A stretch of DNA of 64,000 bases, taken from the NCBI RefSeq assembly GCF_030160295.1, contig NZ_BSOB01000006.1, positions 177,816-241,815 on the forward strand, in the 5' to 3' direction. The notes under the pieces were generated by a model. It was not told the DNA's origin and did not search any database. It was given only the letters and a program-made list of their open reading frames with translations. The translations under genes were made by a program, and so were the position numbers. This DNA is from Dyella acidisoli (GTDB lineage Bacteria; Pseudomonadota; Gammaproteobacteria; Xanthomonadales; Rhodanobacteraceae). Positions 29,973-39,363 of the stretch are shown here, piece after piece (positions within the stretch are counted from its first letter, which is position 1; each line of letters begins with the position of its first letter).

Positions 29973-31709
29973 ATGCGCGGCCGCATCCCTGACAGCTTCA
30001 TCGACGAACTGCTTGCCCGCGTCGACATCGTCGACGTGATCGAGCGGCGCGTGCCGTTGAAGAAAGCCGGACGCGAATGGACCGCCTGCTGCCCGTTTCA
30101 TAACGAACGCACACCCTCGTTCTACGTAAGCCCCGCCAAGCAGTTCTTCCACTGCTTCGGCTGCGGCGCGCATGGCAGCGCCATCAAATTTTTGATGGAT
30201 TACGAGCGACTGGAATTTCCGGACGCGGTGGAGGAACTGGCGCAATCGGTGGGATTGAAAGTCCCCTATGAAGGTGCACGCGACAACGCGCCACGCGAAG
30301 ACAAAACCGATCTTTACGTCGTGCTCGACGCTTCCGCGCGCTGGTACGAAGGCGAATTGCCGAAAAGCGCCGATGCCAAGGCGTATTGCGCCAAACGCGG
30401 CCTGGACGCAGACACCATCGCGCGTTTTCGCATCGGCTGGGCGCCGGCCGGTTTCGACGGTGTGATCCGCCATCTTGGCACCACCGAAAAGCGCATGCAG
30501 CTGCTGACCGAAGCAGGCATGGTCGCCAACAACGAACGCGGCAACAAATACGACCGCTTTCGCGAACGCCTTATGTTTCCGATCATGGATCGCCGCGGCC
30601 GTGTGATTGCCTTCGGCGGCCGCGTACTGAAATCGGAGCAAAGCCCCAAGTACCTCAACTCTCCGGAAACGCCTCTATTCCATAAAGGCCGCGAACTATT
30701 TGCGCTGTGGCAGGTAAAGCAAGCCAACAGCAACCTCGCGCGCATCGTGGTGGTGGAAGGCTACATGGATGTGATCGCGCTGCATCAAGCAGGTTTGCCG
30801 ATCGCAGTGGCGACATTGGGCACGGCCACCACGCCTGATCACGCCGAAGTCCTGTTTCGCGCTGCGCCAGACGTAGTGTTCTGCTTCGACGGCGATCGCG
30901 CTGGCCGCTCCGCCGCGTGGAAAGCGCTTGAATCCGCGCTACCGCGTTTGCGTGATGGGCGTCAAGCGTATTTCCTGTTTTTGCCGGAAGGTGAAGATCC
31001 GGACACGCTGGTGCGCAAGGAAGGCAAGGAAGGCTTCGAAAAGCGTCTACGCGAAGCCACGCCGCTGTCCGAATATTTCTTCAGCGAGCTCTCGCACGAG
31101 GTGGACCTGAGCAGTCTTGATGGACGCGCAAGGCTCGCCGAGCGCGCGCGTCCACTGATCGCGCGCCTGCCGGATGGCGCGTTCCGCGACCTGATGGCAC
31201 AGGAACTGGAAAAGCGCACGGGCGCACGCGCGGTGCTGGAGGCTGATCCCGTCGCGCGGCGTCCCATACAACGTCCTGTGGCCGTGCAACGTTCACTCGT
31301 GCGCAGTGCCATCGCTCTGCTGCTCGCACAACCCGGGCTCGCCGATGAAGTGCAGCAACCCTACGCATTTCTGCGCTTGGACAAACCAGGCGTGGAACTG
31401 CTCGCCGAATTGATCGACATCGCGCGCTCTCGCCCCGGCATCAACGCCGCAATGCTGGTGGAACATTTCACCGACCGACCCGAATACGCCGCATTGCAAA
31501 AGTTGATGGCCGCCACCGTGGTCGGCGAACCGGAAATCCAGCGAATAGAATTCTTCGACGCTTTGGCACGCATGGAAAAACAGGCCATCGATCAACGGCG
31601 CGACACACTCGTCGCCAAGAATCGCGAAGGCACGCTGAGCTCTGCCGAAAAAGCGGAGTTACGCGAGCTGCTGGCCGCGCGTGTACCGACACCCACGGCC
31701 ACGTCATGA
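29973..31709 (+). CDS. dnaG: DNA primase
   Basis: This 578-residue primase makes RNA primers at the replication fork. It has an N-terminal zinc-binding domain with Cys40, His43, Cys61 and Cys64 (CCPFHNERTPSF and CFGCG). The RNA-polymerase core follows, with YLNSPETPLFHKG and the TOPRIM motif VVEGYMDVIALH plus FCFDGDRAG. A shorter C-terminal DnaB-binding region completes it. The ATG at 29973 yields the standard MRGRIPDSFIDELLARVDIV start; longer in-frame versions run into a repeat. It lies downstream of rpsU and yqeY. Confidence 0.97.
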   Translation: MRGRIPDSFIDELLARVDIVDVIERRVPLKKAGREWTACCPFHNERTPSFYVSPAKQFFHCFGCGAHGSAIKFLMDYERLEFPDAVEELAQSVGLKVPYEGARDNAPREDKTDLYVVLDASARWYEGELPKSADAKAYCAKRGLDADTIARFRIGWAPAGFDGVIRHLGTTEKRMQLLTEAGMVANNERGNKYDRFRERLMFPIMDRRGRVIAFGGRVLKSEQSPKYLNSPETPLFHKGRELFALWQVKQANSNLARIVVVEGYMDVIALHQAGLPIAVATLGTATTPDHAEVLFRAAPDVVFCFDGDRAGRSAAWKALESALPRLRDGRQAYFLFLPEGEDPDTLVRKEGKEGFEKRLREATPLSEYFFSELSHEVDLSSLDGRARLAERARPLIARLPDGAFRDLMAQELEKRTGARAVLEADPVARRPIQRPVAVQRSLVRSAIALLLAQPGLADEVQQPYAFLRLDKPGVELLAELIDIARSRPGINAAMLVEHFTDRPEYAALQKLMAATVVGEPEIQRIEFFDALARMEKQAIDQRRDTLVAKNREGTLSSAEKAELRELLAARVPTPTATS

Positions 31710-31736
31710 CCCGCCGCTCGACAACAAGGAACGTCG

Positions 31737-32351
31737 ATGGATTTGCTTGAACGCCTGATCACCTTTTTCGCCGAACACGGCTATGTGGCCGTGTTCATGG
31801 CGCTGCTGCTGTGCGGTGCCGGCCTGCCCCTGCCGGAAGACATCACTCTGGTCGCAGGCGGCGTCATCGCCGGCCTGGATTACGTCAACGTGCACACCAT
31901 GGTTGCAGTCACCATGGTCGGCGTGTTGGCGGGCGATGCGGGCATGTTCCTGCTCGGCCATCATTACGGTGTGCATATGCTGCAGTGGAAACCCATCGCC
32001 TTGCTGATGCCGCCGCGCCGCTACGCACAGATGCAAGATAAATTCACGCGCTACGGCAATCGCCTGATGTTCTTCGCGCGTTTCCTGCCAGGTATGCGCA
32101 CGGCCGTGTACATCACGGCTGGCGCCACGCATCGCGTGAGCTTCTGGCGCTTCCTGCTGCTGGACGGTATGGCTGCGTTGTTGAGCGTGCCGTTCTGGGT
32201 GTATCTCGGTTATTTCGGCGCCAATCGACGCGAGTGGCTGGGCATGTGGATACGGCGGGGACAGAACAGCCTATGGTTGCTCGCCGGCGCGGTCCTGGTG
32301 GTGGCGCTGGTGTTGTGGTGGCGCCAGCGTCGGCGAAATACTGCGCAATGA
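31737..32351 (+). CDS. DedA family membrane protein (VTT domain)
   Basis: This 204-residue polytopic inner-membrane protein has the DedA signature PLPEDITLVAGG (Glu34, Asp35 in a re-entrant loop) and the FFARFLPGMRT motif with the conserved Arg. DedA proteins include undecaprenyl-phosphate flippases and support envelope homeostasis and membrane potential; which lipid this one moves is not shown. It follows dnaG by 27 bases and is probably cotranscribed. It occupies the position where rpoD often follows dnaG in other gammaproteobacteria. Confidence 0.88.
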   Translation: MDLLERLITFFAEHGYVAVFMALLLCGAGLPLPEDITLVAGGVIAGLDYVNVHTMVAVTMVGVLAGDAGMFLLGHHYGVHMLQWKPIALLMPPRRYAQMQDKFTRYGNRLMFFARFLPGMRTAVYITAGATHRVSFWRFLLLDGMAALLSVPFWVYLGYFGANRREWLGMWIRRGQNSLWLLAGAVLVVALVLWWRQRRRNTAQ

Positions 32352-32411
32352 CTTATTGCGCTTTTTTATTGTTGGCGGCAAACGCAGCATTTTTGCGATA
32401 GCGGCGTAGCT

Positions 32412-32500
32412 GCGTAGGTTGGGTTAGCGCAGCGTAACCCAACAATGCCATCGCGTTTGGCTGGATCTGTTGGGTTACGCTGCGCTAACCCAACCTACGC
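32412..32500. repeat. GTAGGTTGGG inverted repeat, copy 2 (perfect 33-bp arms)
   Basis: The arms 32412-32444 and 32468-32500 are exact reverse complements over 33 bp, beginning GCGTAGGTTGGGTTAGCGCA. It lies between the convergent dedA and DUF4239 genes, where the RNA hairpin could end or protect transcripts. Confidence 0.9.
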
Positions 32501-32542
32501 CGCGCCGGCCTTCGCCAAAATGACGGTGGAAGAACGGTCGAT

Positions 32543-33334
32543 TCACGACCCAGCCTTACCCGGTGCAGCAATCTGCATATGCAACTGGTCGCTCAAGGTC
32601 TGCATGCTTTGCTGACTGACTTGGATCAGCCCATTTACCGGCGAATCGAGATCCGCGATCAAGCTCACCGCGATCGCCACCATCAACACCGGTACAAAGG
32701 TAGCAAGCGCGGCACGATGACGCTGGCCATAGCCGATGATCACTGAAGTCATCACCGATAGCGCCGCCAATAGCATCCAAATATCCAGCGGCACACGGTT
32801 GAGTCGCCCTGCCACGCGCTTGCCGTCCAGATCGATCATGTCATTCAACGCCGACACATAGAGCGCCGTGACCGGTGTAGGCGCTTGCTGCGCTGCCGTT
32901 GCAGCGTCGCTCCAAAGCTCGTTTTGAATCTGCATGGCACGCTTGGCGGCGTTGCTACGCGCGTCCTCTTCCGATGCATTGCCAAAAATGGCGAGACGCG
33001 AATCCACGTACTCGCGCAGCAAAACCGGCGCCTTGCTGCGCACCGGCTCGACCTGCATGGTCGCGCGCAAATACACCGTACCGATGGCGTTGGCTTCATC
33101 GATCACTAGATGTTTGCGCTCATCGAAACGTGCCAGCGCCATGCTCATGGTAAAGCCGAGCAGAAGGCTGAGCAGCACGGCGATCTGATTACGCGTCTCG
33201 TGGACCTGTTTCTCCCAGTCCTGCTCTTCGCGATGCTTTGCCAATGCGCGCAGGCGGAAGCCCGCCTCGTGCGCCAGCAGCAGGACGGCCACCGCCACTG
33301 CGAACAGCGAAATTGGGTGATCCAGCAAATACAT
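32543..33334 (-). CDS. DUF4239 (bestrophin-like) membrane protein
   Basis: This 263-residue protein has four predicted membrane segments: near residue 10, about 50-65, and a pair at about 185-230. The first loop carries SMALARFDERKHLVIDEANAIGTVYLRA, split in the family pattern by the conserved EANAIGT. That pattern fits the DUF4239/bestrophin-like family, whose function is unknown; an ion channel role is speculated from fold similarity. It lies downstream of the RND efflux operon on the same strand but is separated from it by a terminator-like hairpin. Confidence 0.75.
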   Translation of the reverse strand: MYLLDHPISLFAVAVAVLLLAHEAGFRLRALAKHREEQDWEKQVHETRNQIAVLLSLLLGFTMSMALARFDERKHLVIDEANAIGTVYLRATMQVEPVRSKAPVLLREYVDSRLAIFGNASEEDARSNAAKRAMQIQNELWSDAATAAQQAPTPVTALYVSALNDMIDLDGKRVAGRLNRVPLDIWMLLAALSVMTSVIIGYGQRHRAALATFVPVLMVAIAVSLIADLDSPVNGLIQVSQQSMQTLSDQLHMQIAAPGKAGS

Positions 33335-33385
33335 CGTCGCATCCTTACCGAGCCATGTGCGCGGATTCTAGCTCAGCACTTTGGG

Positions 33386-33415
33386 TTTGCACGCCCGCTG
33401 CACCGGGCGTGCAAA
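33386..33415 (-). terminator. Terminator-like hairpin after the RND operon
   Basis: The perfect 12-bp stem TTTGCACGCCCG (33386-33397) / CGGGCGTGCAAA (33404-33415) lies 25 bases past the outer-membrane component stop. There is no long T run, so efficiency is uncertain. Confidence 0.6.
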
Positions 33416-33440
33416 ACGTCCGGACGATCTGCGGACCAAG

Positions 33441-34934
33441 TCAGTGGCTGGTAACTGCCACATCGTTGCGGTTCCACCAACCGCCGCCCAGCGCCTGGAA
33501 CAGAGCCACCGTGTCGGCATACCGCGCCGCGCGTGCCTGGATCAGGCTCAACTCCGCCTGACGGTACGTGACCTGCGCATTGAGCAGCGCCACCATGCTG
33601 ATATCACCTAACGCATGCTGCTTCTGCGCGATGGCATAGCTGTGTGCGGCCGCCTGTTCGGCGCGCGCGGCCGCACGCATCGCATCTGCGTCGGATTGCA
33701 GGGCGTGCAGGGTATCAGCCACGTTCTGCAGGGCCGATAGCACCGTGCTGCGGTACTGCTCTGCAGCTTGTTTGTAGGTCGCCTCTGCAGCGCGCTGCTT
33801 GTGCTTGAGCGTGCCGCCATCAAACAGCGGCATGGTGATCGCGGTACCGATATTCCAGAAGCCGGTACCGGAACCGAACAGCGTGTGCTTCTCGTCTGTG
33901 GCGCTGCCCCAGGCGGCGCTGACGTTGATGTTCGGCAAGCGGGCGGCGACGGCCACGCCCACTTGTGCGCACGCCGCGTGATACTGCGCATCGGCCATGC
34001 GCACATCGGGGCGCTGTTCGACCAGCCGTGCAGGGAGGCTCAACGGGAGGTCTTGTGGCAATTGCAGGCTATCCAGATTGAAACGCGCGGAAACGTCCTG
34101 GTCAGGCGTGTGTCCCGTCAGTACGGCTAGCACGTCGCGCTGTTGCGCCAGCTGTTTGTGCAAGGGCGGCAAGCTGGCACGCGTCTGCTCCAGCGTGGCC
34201 TCCTGTGCGGCGATGTCGGCTTCCGAAGCATCGCCCAAAGCCAGCTGCTTTTTATTGGCCTCCAGAATCTTCGATTGGCTGTCGATCATGTCTTCGGTGG
34301 CGGCGATCTGCCCGCGCAATGCAGCCTCCTGCACTGCTGCGTTGACGAGGTTGGAGGTAAGCGTGAGGTAGGTCGCTTCCAACTGGAAACGCTGTGCATC
34401 GGCCTGCGCCACCAGCGATTCCACGGCGCGCCGGTTCGCGCCCCAGACGTCGGGCGAGTAAGACACGCTCACCTGAGCAGTCGTAAGGTCGTAGAACGAC
34501 GCGCCTGACGAAGCGGGGCTGGCCAGCGTGCCGGCAATTTTCTGTCGCGTTGGATCAACGCTCGCGTCGAGCGTTGGCCAATAGAAACCGCGCTGCGCGT
34601 AGACATTTTCCCACGCCGCCTTTAAGGCCGCCTGCGCTGCCGCCGCATCGGGATTGATCTTTAGCGCATCATCGATCAGAACGTTCAAGGGATCGGAGTG
34701 GAACAGCGTCCACCATTGGCCGGGGATATCTATGTCCGTTTTGAAGTGCTGCGCCTGCCCGTCCGCGCCCGGCGCGGAAGCTGTAGTCGATTGCGCGCCC
34801 TCTTCCATGTAGCCCTGCGCGGTGGGTGATGTGGGTCGGTGGTAGTCCGGCCCGACCGCGCAAGCGCCAAGCGCAAGGCTCACGCCCAGCATGAGTAAGT
34901 GGCGATGCAGTTTGAAAAGACGATTCGTAGCCAT
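33441..34934 (-). CDS. Outer-membrane efflux lipoprotein (NodT/OprM family)
   Basis: This 497-residue TolC-type channel of the RND lipoprotein family has a lipobox LGAC with Cys25. The typical GPDYHRPTSP and WWTLFHSDPLNVLIDDAL motifs follow, then two repeats of outer-membrane strands and long helices (LVEQRPDVRMADAQYHAACA). It exports substrates handed over by the RND pump encoded just upstream; only two bases separate the genes. Length and motifs are intact. It completes a three-gene adaptor-pump-channel operon. Confidence 0.93.
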   Translation of the reverse strand: MATNRLFKLHRHLLMLGVSLALGACAVGPDYHRPTSPTAQGYMEEGAQSTTASAPGADGQAQHFKTDIDIPGQWWTLFHSDPLNVLIDDALKINPDAAAAQAALKAAWENVYAQRGFYWPTLDASVDPTRQKIAGTLASPASSGASFYDLTTAQVSVSYSPDVWGANRRAVESLVAQADAQRFQLEATYLTLTSNLVNAAVQEAALRGQIAATEDMIDSQSKILEANKKQLALGDASEADIAAQEATLEQTRASLPPLHKQLAQQRDVLAVLTGHTPDQDVSARFNLDSLQLPQDLPLSLPARLVEQRPDVRMADAQYHAACAQVGVAVAARLPNINVSAAWGSATDEKHTLFGSGTGFWNIGTAITMPLFDGGTLKHKQRAAEATYKQAAEQYRSTVLSALQNVADTLHALQSDADAMRAAARAEQAAAHSYAIAQKQHALGDISMVALLNAQVTYRQAELSLIQARAARYADTVALFQALGGGWWNRNDVAVTSH

Positions 34935-34936
34935 GA

Positions 34937-37900
34937 TCAGATCTCCACCTCGCCCGGCGCATGTCCCCAGCGCTGCTTGATGAAGTTTTCCATCCCGTAA
35001 TAAAGACTCGGCAGGATGAACAACGTAAGCAGCGTGGCAATCGGCAGACCGCCGACAACCACCGTGGCCAGCCCGCGCTGCACGTCAGTGCCAACACCTG
35101 TCGCCAATGCAGCGGGCAACATACCGATGCTGGCCACGGTCGCAGTCATCAGCACTGGTCGGAAGCGTTCCGTGGCACCGACCACCACGGCCTCGAACAA
35201 CGACAGCCCTTCCTTACGCACGCGGTTGATGTTCGACACCATGATGATGCCGTTTTGCACTGCCACGCCAAACAGAGCAATAAAGCCCACTGCGGTAGCG
35301 ATGTTCAGCGTTTCGCCGCGTATGTGCAGCGCAATCAGGCCACCCACAGTGGCCAACGGCACTACGCCGAGCACCAGCAGCGCCTGATGCAGTTTGCCGA
35401 ATTCGGCGAACAGCAGCACTGCCATGATGGCAAGCACCATGCCCATCACCACGGTCAAGCGTGCCTCGGCGCGCTGTTCGTTCTGGAAATTGCCCGCCCA
35501 TTCCAGGTTGTATTTCTGCTTGTCGAAATGAACCTTCGCATCGATCTGCTGCTGCGCATCGGCCAGATACTCCGAAAGCGCACGATCGCGGTTGTCGATG
35601 CGGATGGTAAGTTCGCGCTGACCATGTTCGTGCGCGATCGTGCTCTCGCCCATGGCCAGCTTAATGTCCGCCACCTGTTTGAGTGGCACCTGCGCGCCAC
35701 TGGCGGACGTGAGCGGCAACTCGCTCACCGCTTGCAAGCTGTTGGCGACATCGTTGGATGTGCGGGCAGTTACGTTATAGATACGATCAGCCACATATAC
35801 CTGCGTAATAGGTGCGCCGCCGATGGTCGTCTGAATCAGATTGGTGATGTCACCCACGTTGATGCCATAGCGCGCCGCTGCATCACGGTCCGTAGTGATC
35901 GACAGTTGCGGAATCGGCGACTCTTGGAAGATCGACGCGTCAGCCGTACCACGTATACCGCGCAGCACATCCACGATCTGATTGCCGATCTGTCGCAGTT
36001 CATGGAAATCGTCGCCATAGATGCGCAGCACCAGCGGACTGTGCGCACCGCCGATCATGTCGTTTTCGCCGTCGATGATCGGTTGGCTGATACCCACCGT
36101 GATACCAGGTATCTGCTGCATGCGTGCGTTGAACTTGCGCAGGAATTCCGCTTTGGTCTCACCGTTCGCCCACGTGCTGTATGGCTTCAAGCCTACGCCA
36201 GCTTCCACGTGCGAAGGTGTCCAGGGGTCTGAGCCGGTATCATTGCGACCGAGCTGCGTCACGATGTAGGACACTTCAGGAAACTCGCGCACGACTTTGC
36301 GCAACTGAGACGTCATCTGGCTGGCCTTATCCAATGACAGGCCAGTAGGCATCTGCACCTGCAACCACAGCGCGCCTTCGTCTAGATCGGGCAGGAATTC
36401 ACGGCCAATCGTTGCGCCGAAAATCAGCACACCACAGAACGCAATACCTGCGATCGAATAGGCAACGGGAAGCCGATGCAGCAATCGGCCGAGGGTATGT
36501 GTGAAGCCTGCCTGCAGACGTTCCAGCGGCTTGTTGTGGAAAATTTTGCGCGGCTTGCGCAACCCCAGATAGGCCAACGCGGGCGTCAACGTGACGGTAC
36601 ACAGCAGTGCGGCGAGCAAGGCGTAGCCCACGGTAAAAGCCATGGGGCGGAACAGCTTGCCTTCCGCATGCTCGAACGCGAACAGCGGCAAGTAGGCGGT
36701 AATGATGATCAGAGTGGCGAAGAAGATCGACCGCCCTACGTGGCCGGTCACTTCCATCACATCGTCTTCGGTCAGCACTTCGGTTGGCTTGTGCTCGCGC
36801 TTGCGAAGAATCGCCTCGGTCACCACGATGGCACCATCCACGATCACACCGAAGTCGATCGCGCCAAGCGAAAACAAATTCGCCGACATGCGCGTGAACT
36901 GCATCAGGATGAACACCGTCACCAGCGACATCGGAATCGCCACGGCAGCGACCAGCGCGGAACGCGGGCTACCCAGGAACAGGATCAGCACGATGCACAC
37001 CAGGCCGATACCTTCCATCACGGTGTGGAAGACTTTTTCCTTGGTCGCATTCACCAGATCGTCGCGATCAATGTACGGCACGATCTGCACGTCCTGGGCT
37101 GCGAGCTGCTTGTTCAGCTCAGCTACCTTCGCGTGAATGCCATCGAGCACGCGCGAAGGATTTTCGTACTTGAGCAGGTCGACGATGCCCTCGATGGTAT
37201 CGGGATTGTTGTCCTTGCCGAGAATGCCTTCGCGCACCTGATGACCGTAACGCAGCTTGCCAAGCTCTCGCACCAATACGGGCACGCCGTTGTTCTGCGT
37301 GACGACGATGTCACCCATATCTTTCAACGTATGCACCATGCCCACCCCGCGCACGATGTACGATTGCTCGCCACGTGTGATGCGCCCGCCACCGGCATTG
37401 GATGTATTGGCCGAGATCGCTGCCGTCACCTGATTGACGCTAACGCCATAGTGCAGCAACTGCGTTGGATCGAGTTCGAGCTGAAATTCCTTGGTGAAGC
37501 CGCCGAAATTGTCGACGTTGATCACGCCAGGCACCTGTTGCAAGCCCGGGATCACGATCCAGCGCTGGATCTCCGACAGCTCCATTAGATTCCTGGTTTT
37601 TGACTCGAGGGTGTAGCGATAGATCTCGCCGGCCGGACCACTCACCGGATCGAGCCCAGGCGTGACACCGGCCGGTAGCGTGACTTGGCCCAGCGCATTT
37701 TGGACGCGCTGACGCACCCAGTAATCGTCAGAGCCGTCCTTGAACACCATGGTGATCAGCGACAGGCCGAAGGTGCTGCTCGAACGCATGTTCACCAGGT
37801 TCTGCGTGGTGGCCAACTGGCGTTCCAGCGGAATGGTGATCTGCTGTTCGATTTCCTCGGCTGCAAGACCAGGCACCTGTGTGGTGACCTGCGCGGTGAC

Positions 37901-38032
37901 GTCGCTCAGTTCCGGATACGCCTCGATCGATAGTTGCGTCCACGAGTAATAGCCGAAGCAAATGACGAGGAACGTCACCACGATGAACAACTTGCGCTTC
38001 TCGAAGCACAAGCGGAAGAGCTGGTTAATCAT
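34937..38032 (-). CDS. RND pump of the heavy-metal efflux type (CusA/CzcA family)
   Basis: This 1031-residue, 12-helix inner-membrane antiporter carries the HME-RND signature in TM4, DFGVIVDGAIVVTE (Asp393, Asp399, Glu406), which distinguishes metal pumps from drug pumps. Pore-domain and docking-domain repeats and the conserved GREFLPDLDEGALW are present. The metal cannot be told from sequence; the region GRNDTGSDPWTPSHVE resembles the Czc/Cnr side more than Cus. The start at 38032 overlaps the adaptor gene by 8 bases, indicating coupling. An upstream in-frame start lies within the adaptor and was rejected. Confidence 0.93.
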   Translation of the reverse strand: MINQLFRLCFEKRKLFIVVTFLVICFGYYSWTQLSIEAYPELSDVTAQVTTQVPGLAAEEIEQQITIPLERQLATTQNLVNMRSSSTFGLSLITMVFKDGSDDYWVRQRVQNALGQVTLPAGVTPGLDPVSGPAGEIYRYTLESKTRNLMELSEIQRWIVIPGLQQVPGVINVDNFGGFTKEFQLELDPTQLLHYGVSVNQVTAAISANTSNAGGGRITRGEQSYIVRGVGMVHTLKDMGDIVVTQNNGVPVLVRELGKLRYGHQVREGILGKDNNPDTIEGIVDLLKYENPSRVLDGIHAKVAELNKQLAAQDVQIVPYIDRDDLVNATKEKVFHTVMEGIGLVCIVLILFLGSPRSALVAAVAIPMSLVTVFILMQFTRMSANLFSLGAIDFGVIVDGAIVVTEAILRKREHKPTEVLTEDDVMEVTGHVGRSIFFATLIIITAYLPLFAFEHAEGKLFRPMAFTVGYALLAALLCTVTLTPALAYLGLRKPRKIFHNKPLERLQAGFTHTLGRLLHRLPVAYSIAGIAFCGVLIFGATIGREFLPDLDEGALWLQVQMPTGLSLDKASQMTSQLRKVVREFPEVSYIVTQLGRNDTGSDPWTPSHVEAGVGLKPYSTWANGETKAEFLRKFNARMQQIPGITVGISQPIIDGENDMIGGAHSPLVLRIYGDDFHELRQIGNQIVDVLRGIRGTADASIFQESPIPQLSITTDRDAAARYGINVGDITNLIQTTIGGAPITQVYVADRIYNVTARTSNDVANSLQAVSELPLTSASGAQVPLKQVADIKLAMGESTIAHEHGQRELTIRIDNRDRALSEYLADAQQQIDAKVHFDKQKYNLEWAGNFQNEQRAEARLTVVMGMVLAIMAVLLFAEFGKLHQALLVLGVVPLATVGGLIALHIRGETLNIATAVGFIALFGVAVQNGIIMVSNINRVRKEGLSLFEAVVVGATERFRPVLMTATVASIGMLPAALATGVGTDVQRGLATVVVGGLPIATLLTLFILPSLYYGMENFIKQRWGHAPGEVEI

Positions 38033-39149
38033 TAAGCAGCACTCCGCCTCGGACAACCACGCGATCACCCGCCTTCACGCCCTTAAGCACACGCGTGTCG
38101 CCGGATTCGTCGTAGCTCAGCTCTACCGTACGGCGCTCGAACGTCCACGGTGCGACTTCGACAAACACACTGGTGTTGTCGTTATTCATCAGCAGGGCCG
38201 ATTCGGGCACAAACACCTGTGCGGGTTGCGGAACGGCGATGCTGACGTTGGCGTACATGTTGGGCTTGAGCTTGCTGTCTGCATTGGTGAATACGGCGCG
38301 CACCAGATCGCGGCGTGTATCGGACTGCAGCAGCGGATTGACGAAACTCACGGTGCCATGGAACACCTCGTTCGGATAGGCCGACAGCACCGCATCGACT
38401 TTTTCGCCCTTGACGATCTGGCCAACATCACTCTCCGGCACATTGGCGGTGATCCATACCGAATCGAGATTCGAGATGGTCATCATGGCTGCAGTGGCGT
38501 CGTTGACATACATGCCGGACGACACCGACAACGCGGTGATGTAGCCACTGGTCGGCGCCGTCACTTGCATCGGTCGCTGTGCCGCGGAACCCGGCGTACC
38601 ACCCACGGCAGCAAGGCGTGTTTGCGCACGATTGAATTCCGCCAGCGCCTGGTTGTAGCCACTCTGCGCCGCTTCAAGATCTTTGGTGGCGTTGCCACCT
38701 GCGGCTTTGACGCCGCGCGCGCGATCCAGCGTCTTCTTCGCAAGATCCAAGGCATCACGCGCCTTCTCGACATCGGCATTGGCCTGCGCGAGATCGCCGG
38801 AGTCGACGACTGCCAGCAACTGACCACGCGTGACGTGATCCCCCAATCCGACTTTCAGTTCCATCACTTTACCCGTGAGCGATGGCAGCACATTGGCCGT
38901 ATGCGTGGGATCGGCTTCCACGTTCGCCGGAAATACCATCGCGTGAGGCGCCTGTCGCACCTCGACGGCCTGGACGACCAGTTCCTTGCGCAGGGGCGAA
39001 CTGTCTGGGACTTTGATCTCGCCATGCTCGACGGTGAAAGCCGGCGGTACTTCGGCCCCGTTTTCGCCATGTGAGCAGGCGGCGACACTCAGCGCCACGG
39101 CCATTGCAGCCGCCAGTCGCCATCCTTGTTTATTGAGCAGGTGAAGCAT
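38025..39149 (-). CDS. Periplasmic adaptor lipoprotein of the RND metal pump (CusB/CzcB-like)
   Basis: This 374-residue membrane fusion protein has a lipobox VAAC (Cys25). The lipoyl-like halves flank a helical hairpin (LGDHVTRGQLLAVVDSGDLA, then an Ala/Lys/Asp-rich coil). A beta-barrel (VPESDVGQIVKGEKVDAVLSAYP) and a membrane-proximal domain follow. It links the RND pump to the outer-membrane channel and is first in the operon. The ATG at 39149 follows GGGGAACACC. There is no His-rich N-terminal metal-binding tail of the CzcB kind, apart from SHGENGAEV. Confidence 0.92.
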   Translation of the reverse strand: MLHLLNKQGWRLAAAMAVALSVAACSHGENGAEVPPAFTVEHGEIKVPDSSPLRKELVVQAVEVRQAPHAMVFPANVEADPTHTANVLPSLTGKVMELKVGLGDHVTRGQLLAVVDSGDLAQANADVEKARDALDLAKKTLDRARGVKAAGGNATKDLEAAQSGYNQALAEFNRAQTRLAAVGGTPGSAAQRPMQVTAPTSGYITALSVSSGMYVNDATAAMMTISNLDSVWITANVPESDVGQIVKGEKVDAVLSAYPNEVFHGTVSFVNPLLQSDTRRDLVRAVFTNADSKLKPNMYANVSIAVPQPAQVFVPESALLMNNDNTSVFVEVAPWTFERRTVELSYDESGDTRVLKGVKAGDRVVVRGGVLLND

Positions 39150-39363
39150 TGGTGTTCCCCATCGTTGCTGCGTTATGGCACTTCCCCGTAACCACGAGGC
39201 CATAACGTTGTTGCAATACGGTGAAGGGAGCAAGGCAATGTGTTGCAGATACCTTACAGACCCGACCGCGGTTGTTTCGCTCCTAACCGCTGCCGAGTCG
39301 ATGGCGGCGGTCAGCGAAGCGGGCTAATAGTGGGAGGTTCCGCTTGCGTATGACTGTCCAAGT

